The notes: a model not told the origin generated them from the sequence alone. Shown: positions 1-7,788, numbered from the stretch's first letter. The stretch is DNA of 11,207 bases from CANHCC01 sp040381555 (GCA_040381555.1 JBEIHC010000095.1:1-11207), one strand, 5' to 3'. Program-made: numbers and translations.

Positions 1-314
1 AGGGGACAGAGTTGAAACAGAGTTGCGCGGAGGGTCGCTTCAATCAGAGAGGTCGATGCGCTCTTAGGGGTTCGCTACGCTCTCAAGGGCTCACCGCAGA
101 GGGGACAGAGTTGAAACAGAGTTGCGCGGAGGGTCGCTTCAATCAGAGAGGTCGCTGCGCTCTTAGGAGTTCGATACGCTCTCAAGGGCTCACCGCAGAG
201 GAAAGGGAGTTAAAGCAGAGTTGCGCGGAGGGTCGCTGCGCTTCGAGAGGTCGCTACGCTCTCAAAGGTTCACCGCAGAGGGGACAGAGTTAAAGCAGAG
301 TTGCGCGGGGGGGG
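1..314. repeat. GC-rich tandem repeat, 99-bp unit, about 3.3 copies
   Basis: Units begin at about 1, 100 and 199 (period 99 bp). The third unit is about 19 bp shorter, so a partial fourth begins near 279 and ends in a run of eight G at 307-314. Each unit opens with CAGAG-like words spaced 10-11 bp apart (for example 7-11, 18-22 and CGGAG at 28-32). It then carries a degenerate sub-repeat of the form GGTCGCTNCGCTCT (about 51-64 and 70-84 in unit one). The array is clearly richer in GC than the genes beside it. CAGAG-rich intergenic repeats of this general kind are widespread in bacterial genomes, including Bacteroidota. I see no gene here: the 99-bp period is a multiple of three, which by itself keeps a frame open. 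The array begins at or before the window edge, so its full length is unknown. Confidence 0.9.
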
Positions 315-347
315 AGGATGTTGGATGACTTTGAATTTAGGTACTAC

Positions 348-1031
348 TCACCAGTTAATTTCCGATTTTCCATACTCGCGTAGATAATTATTTGCTTGGG
401 AAAAATGCCGACATCCTAAGAATCCACGATGCGCAGATAAAGGAGAAGGGTGAGGAGCGGTTAGGATCAGGTGTTTATCTGCAGGGATACCTGATTTTTT
501 TGAAATGGCATAAGATCCCCACAATAAGAAAACTAAATGGCTTTGTTGTTGGCCGAGAATTCTGATCACTTCATCGGTGAATATTTCCCATCCTTTATTT
601 CGGTGTGAACCGGCTTCACCTGCTCGAACAGTTAAAACTGAGTTGAGTAAAAACACTCCTTGTTTGGCCCAATCGCTGAGGTTGCCTTTCATAGTAGAAT
701 TTCTGCCGAGGTCTGCTTCTATCTCTTTGAGAATATTACGCAAGGAAGGGGGGATAGCCATTCCTTCTGGCACCGAAAAACTGAGCCCATGAGCCTGACC
801 TTGTCCATGATAAGGATCCTGCCCAAGTATAACCACCTTTACAGAGTGAAGGGGTGTAAGGGCAAATGCGGTAAATATTTGGGAGGATTTAGGATAAACT
901 ATTTTCCCGGACTTTTCCTCCTGAATTAAAAATTGATTTAAGGAAGAAAAATACGGTTTCTCAAACTCTAATTCTAAAGATTTTCTCCAATCATCTGAGA
1001 AATCTGGAGTTTGTTCAATTAATGACCTCAT
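348..1031 (-). CDS. ung: Uracil-DNA glycosylase, family 1 (Ung)
   Basis: This cytosolic base-excision repair enzyme removes uracil from DNA by cutting the N-glycosidic bond. The 227-residue length is normal for family 1. The water-activating loop GQDPYHG is at residues 70-76 with catalytic Asp72. The FLLN segment with uracil-recognising Asn130 is present. The DNA-intercalation/catalytic loop HPSPLSAHRGF runs from His194. No key residue is missing. The ATG at 1031 is supported by the family-like N-terminus and by a purine-rich AAGGGGAG just upstream, which is unusual here because most neighbours lack a Shine-Dalgarno sequence. The start overlaps the stop of the upstream sensor kinase as ATGA (4 nt), so the two are probably co-transcribed and translationally coupled. 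No terminator hairpin is evident after the stop; the repeat array begins about 30 bp further on. Confidence 0.97.
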   Translation of the reverse strand: MRSLIEQTPDFSDDWRKSLELEFEKPYFSSLNQFLIQEEKSGKIVYPKSSQIFTAFALTPLHSVKVVILGQDPYHGQGQAHGLSFSVPEGMAIPPSLRNILKEIEADLGRNSTMKGNLSDWAKQGVFLLNSVLTVRAGEAGSHRNKGWEIFTDEVIRILGQQQSHLVFLLWGSYAISKKSGIPADKHLILTAPHPSPLSAHRGFLGCRHFSQANNYLREYGKSEINW

Positions 1032-2977
1032 TGGCTCCCCTTTTTTAAAATAACTAGTGCTATTTTACTAATTAATTCTTCTGTTTGATAAGGTTTCGAA
1101 ATAAACTCTGAAAATCCAGAACTCAAAGCAATAATGCGCGTTTCGGGCAGTGCATTCGCTGTTATTGCGATAATAGGAATATTTTGTCCTGCTTTTGTTT
1201 TTTGAATCATTTGAATTAATTCCTGCCCTGGAATGTCAGGCAAATTAAAGTCTAATAGGATTAAATCAAATTGATTATTTTCAATTAGTTCTAAGGCAAT
1301 TTTTGCATTTTCGGCATTTGAAACTATATGTCCTGCTTTTTCTAATTGAATATTTAGCATAAACCGATTAACAGGATGGTCTTCGATAATTAGGATATTC
1401 TGTTGGGAAATTTTAGGGGGACTTGAGACGATTTTATGCACAGGTTCATTTTCAACTATTGGAAAGGATATCCTAACAATAAACTCACTTCCTACATCAA
1501 TTTTACTTTTTACCTCAATTGTACCCCCCTGCAATTTAACTAGATTATAGGTGATATTTAATCCCAACCCAGTACCGTTGAACAGCTGAGGTTCTGGATG
1601 AAGGCGAGTGAAGGCATCAAACACTTTATCTAACAGTCGATCTTCAATTCCCGGTCCGGTATCTTTTACTCTAAATTCTAACTGAGCTTCAGTTGGAGTA
1701 CATTTTAAAGTTTGTGCAGTTAAAGATATTTCACCTGATTGAGTAAATTTAATGGCATTCCCAATCAAATTATTTAAAATTTGAGTAACTCTTGTTTTAT
1801 CTGCTAGAATGTATAACTCTTCTGGTATGGAGGAATCGAATTTCCATCGGATTTTTTTTTCTGTTGCTTGTAACTCAAATATACCTGAAATATTTTTAAG
1901 TAAATGTTGAATATTAGTGGCGGCAGGATACAGAATAATTTCTCCTCTATTTATTTGTGCTAGGTTAAGCAGATCATTCACTAAGATAAGTAAATTGAGT
2001 GAGCTATGTTGTAACAGTGAAACGAGATTTTTCTGTTCTTCGGTTAATCCACTGTCAGAGAGAATTTCTAGAATACCATTGATTCCATTCAAAGGGGTTC
2101 TTAATTCATGACTTACATTGGTCAACATAATTTCTTTTGCAATAGCATTTTCCTCGGCCAATTTTTTGGCTTTCTCCAATTCTATTTCAATTTTTTTTCG
2201 TTTGGTAATATCCAGCCCATACCCAATAATCATTTTAATTTCGCCATCAGGATTTAATACCGGGTGAAGATTTCGCAATTTAAATTCTACTTGACCCGTA
2301 TTAGAGGCTATCTCTTCTAGAAATTCAACCTCTTTTCGTGTTTCGAGTGCTTCCTTAAATAATCGATCCCTATTAAGCGCTAATTTTATATCCTTATTTC
2401 TAATTTTACAAAAATCATAATCCGTCCTACCTACCATCCATTTTCGTAGTTCAGGGTCTCGTATGGCGGTTTGATTAATATAATAATACTTATGTTCGGG
2501 TGTAAACACAACCACATCTGAGGGAAGATTATTTAAGATTTCTTCGTAAAATTCTTTATTGGCCTGAATAGCTTGTTGAGATTGATACTGTAAACTAACA
2601 TCTCGCAAGGACCATAGGTAGCCATAATAATTTTCCCCATCAATAGAAGGTATAAAATTAATCACCAGTCGTTCACCGGTATCCAGCTGAATTTCCTTTT
2701 CTAATAATGATTCTCGTCTTTGAGTAATCGAATTTATTGAATGGAGGAAATTTTTCGGAATGAGTATTTTACTTAAAAACGAATTGAGAATTTCCGTGGC
2801 ATCCAGCCCAATTAATTTATCTGAAGAAAGGGGAATGCCAATTATTTCAACAAAAGCCTGATTTACTAGTGTGAATTTCCCATTCTCATCTGTGACTGCC
2901 AACCCAGATTGAATCAATTTAACTACTGATTCTAATCGTTTTAGGGAAAACGCAAAGTCATTATTTTTACCATTCAT
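1028..2977 (-). CDS. Cytosolic hybrid sensor histidine kinase (PAS-PAS-HisKA-HATPase_c-REC)
   Basis: A 649-residue two-component phosphorelay protein. No membrane segment or signal peptide is visible, so it probably senses a cytosolic cue. Order of domains: PAS-like about 12-130, a second PAS about 141-262 ending in the usual D-I-T-K-R-K linker, a short coiled coil about 262-285, and HisKA with the H-box SHELRTPLNG and phospho-accepting His290. The HATPase follows with N-box NNLIGNAIKF (Asn407), G1 DTGPGIE (439-445) and G2 GTGLGL (468-473). A C-terminal receiver domain spans about 526-645, with acidic residues E532/D533, phospho-acceptor Asp576, Thr606 and Lys628. All catalytic residues are intact. 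No DNA-binding or other output domain and no separate response regulator is present, so the partner is elsewhere. It follows the lipoprotein gene by 39 bp and overlaps ung by 4 nt. The signal sensed cannot be read from the sequence. Confidence 0.95.
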   Translation of the reverse strand: MNGKNNDFAFSLKRLESVVKLIQSGLAVTDENGKFTLVNQAFVEIIGIPLSSDKLIGLDATEILNSFLSKILIPKNFLHSINSITQRRESLLEKEIQLDTGERLVINFIPSIDGENYYGYLWSLRDVSLQYQSQQAIQANKEFYEEILNNLPSDVVVFTPEHKYYYINQTAIRDPELRKWMVGRTDYDFCKIRNKDIKLALNRDRLFKEALETRKEVEFLEEIASNTGQVEFKLRNLHPVLNPDGEIKMIIGYGLDITKRKKIEIELEKAKKLAEENAIAKEIMLTNVSHELRTPLNGINGILEILSDSGLTEEQKNLVSLLQHSSLNLLILVNDLLNLAQINRGEIILYPAATNIQHLLKNISGIFELQATEKKIRWKFDSSIPEELYILADKTRVTQILNNLIGNAIKFTQSGEISLTAQTLKCTPTEAQLEFRVKDTGPGIEDRLLDKVFDAFTRLHPEPQLFNGTGLGLNITYNLVKLQGGTIEVKSKIDVGSEFIVRISFPIVENEPVHKIVSSPPKISQQNILIIEDHPVNRFMLNIQLEKAGHIVSNAENAKIALELIENNQFDLILLDFNLPDIPGQELIQMIQKTKAGQNIPIIAITANALPETRIIALSSGFSEFISKPYQTEELISKIALVILKKGSQ

Positions 2978-3016
2978 AATTATACTAATTTAAATGGCCG
3001 TTACTATTACTACTCT

Positions 3017-3919
3017 TTACCGAAATACAATCGGTATTAATCCACGCACACCCATATCCACTACTGTATCTCCAGCACCTGGTTCATAAATGCCATCCGG
3101 ACTATTATGGTCTTTCCATTCAAAACTTTTATTAACGGATAAACTCACCACAATATGAATATCCTTGGTTTCATTAGATTGAATAACCAGTGGTTGTGCA
3201 AATGGACCCGTTACAACGCAGGAACCCTGAGGTACGGGTGAAGTGGCAAAAATAGGATTTGGCACAGTGGTTGCCCCCTGAGGTGCTTGTCCCTGAATTA
3301 CCTGACCTACTGTTTCAAACGCCCAGTATCCCTGTTTTTTATTTGCATTGACCACAACAGAAACATCTTTAGGCTTATGTTGAGTAATATAAGTATTATA
3401 GCCTATAAAAGATGCGACGCTTCCTTGCAAGTTAAATGTGTCATATTTGAATTGTATATCGTAATTCTGATAGGCTAAGGATACCCTAAGGTACTTGTAA
3501 GTGCCCGGATTTACCTGAGAAAGAGGAATGGAAAAAAACTCTTGCCCCTCCCCTACCAAAGTAGATTTATCGAATTCAATGGCAGTTTCACCCCCTAGGG
3601 TCGTTTCAGGCGCATGGTATAGTACCAATCCCTGCCCAAGTCCAGTTAAAGCTTCCGGAGTCATTTCTATATAATGCGCACTCATCTTACGAAATAGAGG
3701 AGTTTGAGCGGCGTTTCCTGCGGGAATCACGGAGGGTTGACCCAAATTATTCAATCTTTGCTGGGTGCTATCAAACTTGAAAGTGAAGTACAATCTAGGT
3801 CCTGGTGTGTTATTGCCAGTACCTCCATTGCCGGAAGGCTCGGGCGTTTTTTCTTCTTTACACGAAAATAAAATCAGAACAAAAGAGACGACAAATAGAA
3901 AGTGAACAATTAGTTTCAT
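3017..3919 (-). CDS. Predicted outer-membrane or surface lipoprotein of unknown function
   Basis: I chose the start at 3919, not the longer frame from 3958, because it gives a textbook lipoprotein signal: Met-Lys, a hydrophobic stretch, then LFSC with the lipidated cysteine at residue 20. The next residues (K-E-E-K) resemble the lysine/acidic export signals that send lipoproteins to the cell surface in some Bacteroidota, shifted by one position. A Pro/Gly/Asn-rich tether follows (about 24-42). The mature part (about 43-300) looks mostly beta-stranded. Near the C-terminus, about residues 270-287, there is an Asp/Asn-rich loop (DHNSPDG and then GAGDTVVD) that could bind a metal such as calcium. 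The outline faintly recalls MbnP-like beta-sandwich proteins, but I cannot assign it to that family. It is first in a probable minus-strand transcription unit with the sensor kinase and ung, and is divergent from the Dlt-like operon. It might be an envelope sensor partner for the kinase, but that is speculation. Confidence 0.8.
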   Translation of the reverse strand: MKLIVHFLFVVSFVLILFSCKEEKTPEPSGNGGTGNNTPGPRLYFTFKFDSTQQRLNNLGQPSVIPAGNAAQTPLFRKMSAHYIEMTPEALTGLGQGLVLYHAPETTLGGETAIEFDKSTLVGEGQEFFSIPLSQVNPGTYKYLRVSLAYQNYDIQFKYDTFNLQGSVASFIGYNTYITQHKPKDVSVVVNANKKQGYWAFETVGQVIQGQAPQGATTVPNPIFATSPVPQGSCVVTGPFAQPLVIQSNETKDIHIVVSLSVNKSFEWKDHNSPDGIYEPGAGDTVVDMGVRGLIPIVFR

Positions 3920-4010
3920 CCTTAAAGGTACAAAAACTCCAGCACTAATCCGTCTCAAATCAATTGAAAGACTTCTGACTCCCCCAAAAACCTGTAATTT
4001 TACCAGCGTT
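3920..4010. promoter_or_regulatory. Divergent intergenic region expected to hold promoters for both operons
   Basis: These 91 bp separate the start of the minus-strand lipoprotein from the start of the plus-strand adenylation gene, so promoters for both units most likely lie here or just inside the genes. Weak matches to the Bacteroidota -7 element TAnnTTTG are TAATTTTA at 3995-4002 (plus) and, on the minus strand, TACCTTTA ending close to the lipoprotein ATG. Neither has a convincing -33 TTTG at the usual distance, so no exact promoter is claimed. A shared regulator acting on both directions is possible but not shown. Confidence 0.35.
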
Positions 4011-5435
4011 TTGGAATATCTTAAGAAAATTATTCAAGCTTGTCAGGAGCATTCAGAAAAACCTGCACTCCGAATCCGCGGAGAGTCCTGGTCGTATAAT
4101 TGGCTGGGGGAAAGAATTGGTGAAATGATTGCCTATCTGAAGGAAGTTACCTTGCCGGGAATGCCGGTTGCCATTCTATGTGAGGATAAACCGGATACCT
4201 ATGCACTCATTCTTGCTTGCTTGTATTCTGGCAAAGCATTTGTCCCAATTCATCCTGCTCATCCAGAAGACCGGAACCGACGAATCCTTCAACAAGTGGG
4301 GCTAAAAGACCCTCTGCTAGGGCACCTAATCCATAGTACCCCTCCTCCTGCAAATTGGAATCTCTTACTTGAATTGGCGACTTGTTTAAATCCAAATACC
4401 CCAGCCTATATCTTGTTCACCTCTGGCAGTACGGGTAATCCTAAGGGAGTACCAATAACCCACCATGCAGTTGAAAGCTTCATTAACGCTTGTGATGCCA
4501 TTGGCTTGGATGCCCTAGAGGGAAAATCCTGTTTACAGTCATTTGACCTTACATTCGACCTTTCGCTATTTGGGTATTTATATCCCTGGGTGCATGGAGC
4601 CACAGTCTGCACCATTCCTGAGGATGAAATGAAACAGCTTGCAGTGGTAAGAATATTGGAAGAAGAGTGCATACATACGGCCCTCCTCGTCCCATCGGTT
4701 ATTCGCTTGCTACAACCTTTATTCAATAGAATAGAATTACCTGATTTACAGCAATTGTTATTCTGTGGCGAAGCCTTGCCACTCGAAATATTGAAAGATT
4801 TTAAAAACTGCGTCCCACAAGCACAAATACGAAATGTATATGGACCAACTGAGGCTACCATATTTTGTATGGAATATAGATTGCCAGACAATAGAGAGGA
4901 TTGGCAGAGTTATCAAGGAATTATATCCATTGGAAAACCCATGCCGGGTACCTCGGTTTATCTGGATGAGAATGCTCAATTATGTCTATCTGGAAATCAG
5001 TTAAGTAAAGGATATTTACATGCAGACCCTTCTCAACAACAAGCATTCCAAGAAAATAAAGGCATTCGATCGTACCGCACAGGGGACATTGCCCGAATGG
5101 ATGAATCCGGAAATTATTATTTTGTGGGCAGGATGGATCATCAAGTGAAAATTCAAGGATATCGGGTAGAATTAGGAGAGGTAGAATTTCAGATTAATCA
5201 ATTGATAGCCCCAGCAACAGCAATTGCAGTGGTTAGGCATATCGAATCCGATCGTTCAGAAATAAATATATTTATTAATGATTTGGAGGTAAATATTGCC
5301 AATCTCGAAGAGCAAGCAACAGCAGTATTACCCTCTTATATGATTCCGGGAAAATGGCATAAATTGTCGGAATTCCCCTTAAATGTAAATGGGAAAATAG
5401 ATCGTAAAGCTTTAGCCTCTGAGTTATATGTCTGA
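4011..5435 (+). CDS. DltA-like amino-acid adenylation enzyme (stand-alone acyl-adenylate ligase)
   Basis: A 474-residue ANL-superfamily ligase. It is expected to use ATP to form an aminoacyl-adenylate and load it on the phosphopantetheine arm of the carrier protein encoded at 6099. Motifs in order: A3 P-loop FTSGSTGNPKGV (136-147); A4 region FDLTFDLSLF with Asp183 in the place where amino-acid-activating domains hold the alpha-amino group; A5 NVYGPTEAT (275-283); A7 YRTGDIAR (355-362); the A8 hinge GRMDHQVKIQGYRVELGE (373-390); and A10 NVNGKIDRKAL with catalytic Lys462. It has no fused condensation, carrier or thioesterase domain, which fits the DltA type (about 500 residues) better than an NRPS. 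The start is TTG; no ATG lies near it and the frame is open upstream, but this start gives the normal N-terminus for the family. The specific amino acid (D-Ala, Gly or another) cannot be fixed by eye. First gene of a six-gene operon; its end overlaps the next gene by 8 nt. Confidence 0.9.
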   Translation: MEYLKKIIQACQEHSEKPALRIRGESWSYNWLGERIGEMIAYLKEVTLPGMPVAILCEDKPDTYALILACLYSGKAFVPIHPAHPEDRNRRILQQVGLKDPLLGHLIHSTPPPANWNLLLELATCLNPNTPAYILFTSGSTGNPKGVPITHHAVESFINACDAIGLDALEGKSCLQSFDLTFDLSLFGYLYPWVHGATVCTIPEDEMKQLAVVRILEEECIHTALLVPSVIRLLQPLFNRIELPDLQQLLFCGEALPLEILKDFKNCVPQAQIRNVYGPTEATIFCMEYRLPDNREDWQSYQGIISIGKPMPGTSVYLDENAQLCLSGNQLSKGYLHADPSQQQAFQENKGIRSYRTGDIARMDESGNYYFVGRMDHQVKIQGYRVELGEVEFQINQLIAPATAIAVVRHIESDRSEINIFINDLEVNIANLEEQATAVLPSYMIPGKWHKLSEFPLNVNGKIDRKALASELYV

Positions 5436-6102
5436 GATACTATCTTCCTATATTATTCGTAAGGCTCAAGATACAGATCGGCAATTTATCTTAGAAGCAA
5501 TTATAGCGGCAGAGGCAGGAGGCAAGGGTCCCTTGCCCTGGTGTGCATTATTCGATTTGTCCGAGGCAGAGTATCAAATTATTCTGGGTGATATTTTAGA
5601 CGAAGAGATAGAAGGACAGGAATGGTGTGTATCTCAATTTTACATTGCCACCTATAATGGAAAGTCCATTGCTGCCCTAAGCGCTTGGGAAGAAGGACGA
5701 GCAGGACAACAATCCAGTATGCTGATGAGCACTCTCGTCTATCATTTCATCACAAATGAGAAACGAATTGCCGCTCAGGAAAAAATGAAAGTATATTCGG
5801 AAATTAGAATAGATCGTACCCCTCATGCTTTGCAATTAGAATCCATATACACACACCCGGAATTCAGAGGAAAAAGCTTAGCATCTCATTTGATACAAGA
5901 GGTAATTCAGAGATTTCAACCAGAATTTCCAGAAATAAAGAAAGCTGAAATAATATTGTCCGGATCGAATGTATCTGCCAGAAGGGCCTATGAGAAAATC
6001 GGCTTTTCATTAGAAGAAGAGAGGAGATTTCCTGGATCAACTGAAGAGATTCAGCAACTATTTCCAGGCAATTCCAGAATTAAACTAACAAAAAATATAT
6101 GA
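5428..6102 (+). CDS. GNAT-family N-acetyltransferase
   Basis: A 224-residue cytosolic acyl-CoA-dependent transferase. The C-terminal half shows the GNAT fold: motif A (about 137-160) contains the pyrophosphate-binding loop RGKSLA (147-152), and motif B has Asn181 followed by the AYEKIGF helix (187-193). The N-terminal 120 residues are more divergent, with an acidic stretch about 45-64, and probably form the substrate side. It overlaps the ligase by 8 nt and the carrier gene by 4 nt (ATGA), so it is firmly embedded between the two activation genes and very likely works in the same pathway. Classical dlt operons have no GNAT. Possible jobs are acylation of the amino group of the activated amino acid, free or carrier-bound, or preparation of an unusual building block. 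Neither can be decided from the sequence. GNAT assignment is secure; substrate unknown. Confidence 0.88.
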   Translation: MSEILSSYIIRKAQDTDRQFILEAIIAAEAGGKGPLPWCALFDLSEAEYQIILGDILDEEIEGQEWCVSQFYIATYNGKSIAALSAWEEGRAGQQSSMLMSTLVYHFITNEKRIAAQEKMKVYSEIRIDRTPHALQLESIYTHPEFRGKSLASHLIQEVIQRFQPEFPEIKKAEIILSGSNVSARRAYEKIGFSLEEERRFPGSTEEIQQLFPGNSRIKLTKNI

Positions 6103-6350
6103 GTACAACAGAAGCAGAGGTAATTCAACAATTGCATCCGATATTCCAAAAAGTATTTTCGGATAGTAACATACAGGTAAATCGCGAAATGAGTGCCAAA
6201 GATGTCGCTCGTTGGGATTCGTTAACGCATATGACCATGATCTCTGCCGTAGAGCAGCATTTTGGAATTGCGTTTAAATTAAAAGAACTAACCAAGATGA
6301 AGAATGTGGGCGATATGGTAGAATTAATCATTTCAAAAAAAACAACCTAA
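6099..6350 (+). CDS. Acyl/peptidyl carrier protein (DltC-like role)
   Basis: An 83-residue stand-alone carrier protein, the usual size for ACP or DltC. The phosphopantetheine site is Ser41 in the motif WDSLTHM (39-45), followed by the expected acidic recognition helix and an EQHFGI segment typical of carrier proteins. It should be converted to the holo form by a phosphopantetheinyl transferase that is not in this window. The start overlaps the GNAT stop as ATGA (4 nt), and the next gene begins 4 nt after its stop, so its translation is coupled to its neighbours. By context it receives the aminoacyl group from the adenylation enzyme at 4011 and delivers it to the MBOAT at 9589 on the cytoplasmic face of the membrane. 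Motif and length make this assignment firm; the cargo is inferred. Confidence 0.93.
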   Translation: MSTTEAEVIQQLHPIFQKVFSDSNIQVNREMSAKDVARWDSLTHMTMISAVEQHFGIAFKLKELTKMKNVGDMVELIISKKTT

Positions 6351-6354
6351 AGTC

Positions 6355-7788
6355 TTGAATCAGTATCGAAGAGAAGTTTTATGGATAATTTTGGCGCTTT
6401 GGGCTGGATTTAGCGCTTTAAGTTTTTTATTTCCGGGAGGAGGTAAGCGAGGCGCAATGGGATTATCTTTTTATAATTTTTCTGAGCTATGGCAATTCTC
6501 TTCTAACAAGCCAGAAGATGCTGCTCGTACAGATTCCCTGATTAAATATTATACAGAAAAGGCGAATTTAGTAGGGAATAATCATCCGGATAGCCTATTG
6601 CCCTTCCCAGAAATTGACTTAGCTCGAAAAGGCTTTTTAAATGCTGAAATCCCTTTGGAATTACTTCCCTTTTTTAGAGCCTTAGATTCTGTCTCAGGAA
6701 ACAATGGGATAAAGATTGCCCATTATGGAGATTCTCAAATTGAGGGAGATCGAATTACCGCCCATTTACGGAAATTGTTTCAGGCAAACTTTGGAGGAAG
6801 AGGAATTGGATTTATTCCTTTAGCGGACCCAGCATCTGTTTGGGCCTATGTAAGAAGCGGAAGCCCAAACTGGAAAAGACATTCCGTGTTTCAAAATAAA
6901 TTATCAGAAGGATTATATGGCGTTTCGGGAACTGCGTTTCGTTTTGCCCGCACAGAAATTCGGGATTCGATCGCTCCTGATAGTATTTCAGTAAGAGTAA
7001 TAGAGGGAAATAGAGCCAATCTGAAATTTAATTTTATCCATGTTACTTCTGTTGTGCCTGTAAAATTGGCCTATGCCATGCCCCAATCACCTGCTCAGGT
7101 AGTGGTAAAAACAAGCGATACGAGCCGAACGAAAATCAATTTAGATGGAACCAGAAGATGGAATGAATTGACACTTCCAATGCTCGGAGCATCGCGTAAG
7201 TTAGAGTTAGAATTTGAGGGGGAAAAAAGTCCTGTATTATATGGTTTATATATGGAGGGCAAAGGAGGCATTCAGGTAGATAATTATGCGATTCGTGGCC
7301 ATGCTGGTGAAGGATTATTACAGATTCCGATGGATATTCTTGCAGAACAGGCAAATCAACAGAATATAAAATTATTTATCTTTCAATATGGAAATAATGC
7401 GATTCCCTACTTGGACTCCATTGGCGAATGTAAGGCTTTTGAGGAAGTTTATTACCGTCTTTTTTCGCGATTTCGACAAACAGTACCGGGTGCTTCCATT
7501 TTAGTAATTGGGGTGGGCGACATGCTCCCTCGAGTACAGGGTCAGGATATTACCTGGCCATTATTAATTGAATTTCGGAATGCACAAAAGCGAGCAGCTT
7601 TAAGAGCAGGTTGTGCCTTTTGGGATTTATTTGAAGCAATGGGAGGAGAAAGATCTTTATTAGCCTGGAATGAGAAAAAATTAGCCGCAAAAGATGGACA
7701 TTTATCTCCCTCAGGGCAACAGTTAATCGCAGCTAAAATACATGAAGATATTATGGCTGCTTATATCCGATATAAAAACAACAAATGA
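6355..7788 (+). CDS. Membrane-anchored SGNH/GDSL-fold protein, DltD/PatB-like transferase or esterase
   Basis: A 477-residue protein with an N-terminal hydrophobic segment (about 8-27) that should act as signal anchor, leaving the rest in the periplasm. SGNH blocks: GDSQ (125-128) with nucleophile Ser127, a block II glycine region near RGHAG (314-318), YGNN (345-348) with Asn347, and the DGH pair (Asp447, His449), so the triad is complete. Between block I and block II lies a beta-rich insert (about 155-305), as in peptidoglycan O-acetylesterases of the Ape1/PatB sort, which carry a carbohydrate-binding-like insert. One N-terminal membrane helix plus an SGNH domain is also the DltD layout. The start is TTG, 4 nt after the carrier stop; the next in-frame Met (residue 35) would remove the anchor. 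It overlaps the next gene by ATGA. Expected role: periplasmic transfer of the acyl group delivered by the MBOAT; hydrolysis is the alternative. Confidence 0.85.
   Translation: MNQYRREVLWIILALWAGFSALSFLFPGGGKRGAMGLSFYNFSELWQFSSNKPEDAARTDSLIKYYTEKANLVGNNHPDSLLPFPEIDLARKGFLNAEIPLELLPFFRALDSVSGNNGIKIAHYGDSQIEGDRITAHLRKLFQANFGGRGIGFIPLADPASVWAYVRSGSPNWKRHSVFQNKLSEGLYGVSGTAFRFARTEIRDSIAPDSISVRVIEGNRANLKFNFIHVTSVVPVKLAYAMPQSPAQVVVKTSDTSRTKINLDGTRRWNELTLPMLGASRKLELEFEGEKSPVLYGLYMEGKGGIQVDNYAIRGHAGEGLLQIPMDILAEQANQQNIKLFIFQYGNNAIPYLDSIGECKAFEEVYYRLFSRFRQTVPGASILVIGVGDMLPRVQGQDITWPLLIEFRNAQKRAALRAGCAFWDLFEAMGGERSLLAWNEKKLAAKDGHLSPSGQQLIAAKIHEDIMAAYIRYKNNK

Noticed and set aside
12..293. 93-residue open frame across the tandem repeat
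   Set aside because: It begins with TTG inside a DNA repeat whose 99-bp unit is divisible by three, so an open frame is expected by chance. The protein has no recognisable fold and the codon content follows the repeat, not the neighbouring genes.
1..314. CRISPR array
   Set aside because: The units are contiguous 99-bp tandem copies with no unique spacers between short repeats, and no cas gene is present.
577..929. Plus-strand open frames across ung
   Set aside because: They are antisense to the conserved glycosylase motifs and give low-complexity translations with no family resemblance.
3920..3958. N-terminal extension of the lipoprotein to a start at 3958
   Set aside because: The 13 extra residues would sit ahead of a standard lipoprotein signal peptide; the internal ATG at 3919 gives a normal Met-Lys signal start.
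4406..4891. 161-residue minus-strand open frame within the adenylation gene
   Set aside because: It lies antisense to a well-supported ligase containing all the core motifs, and its translation shows no domain or start signal.
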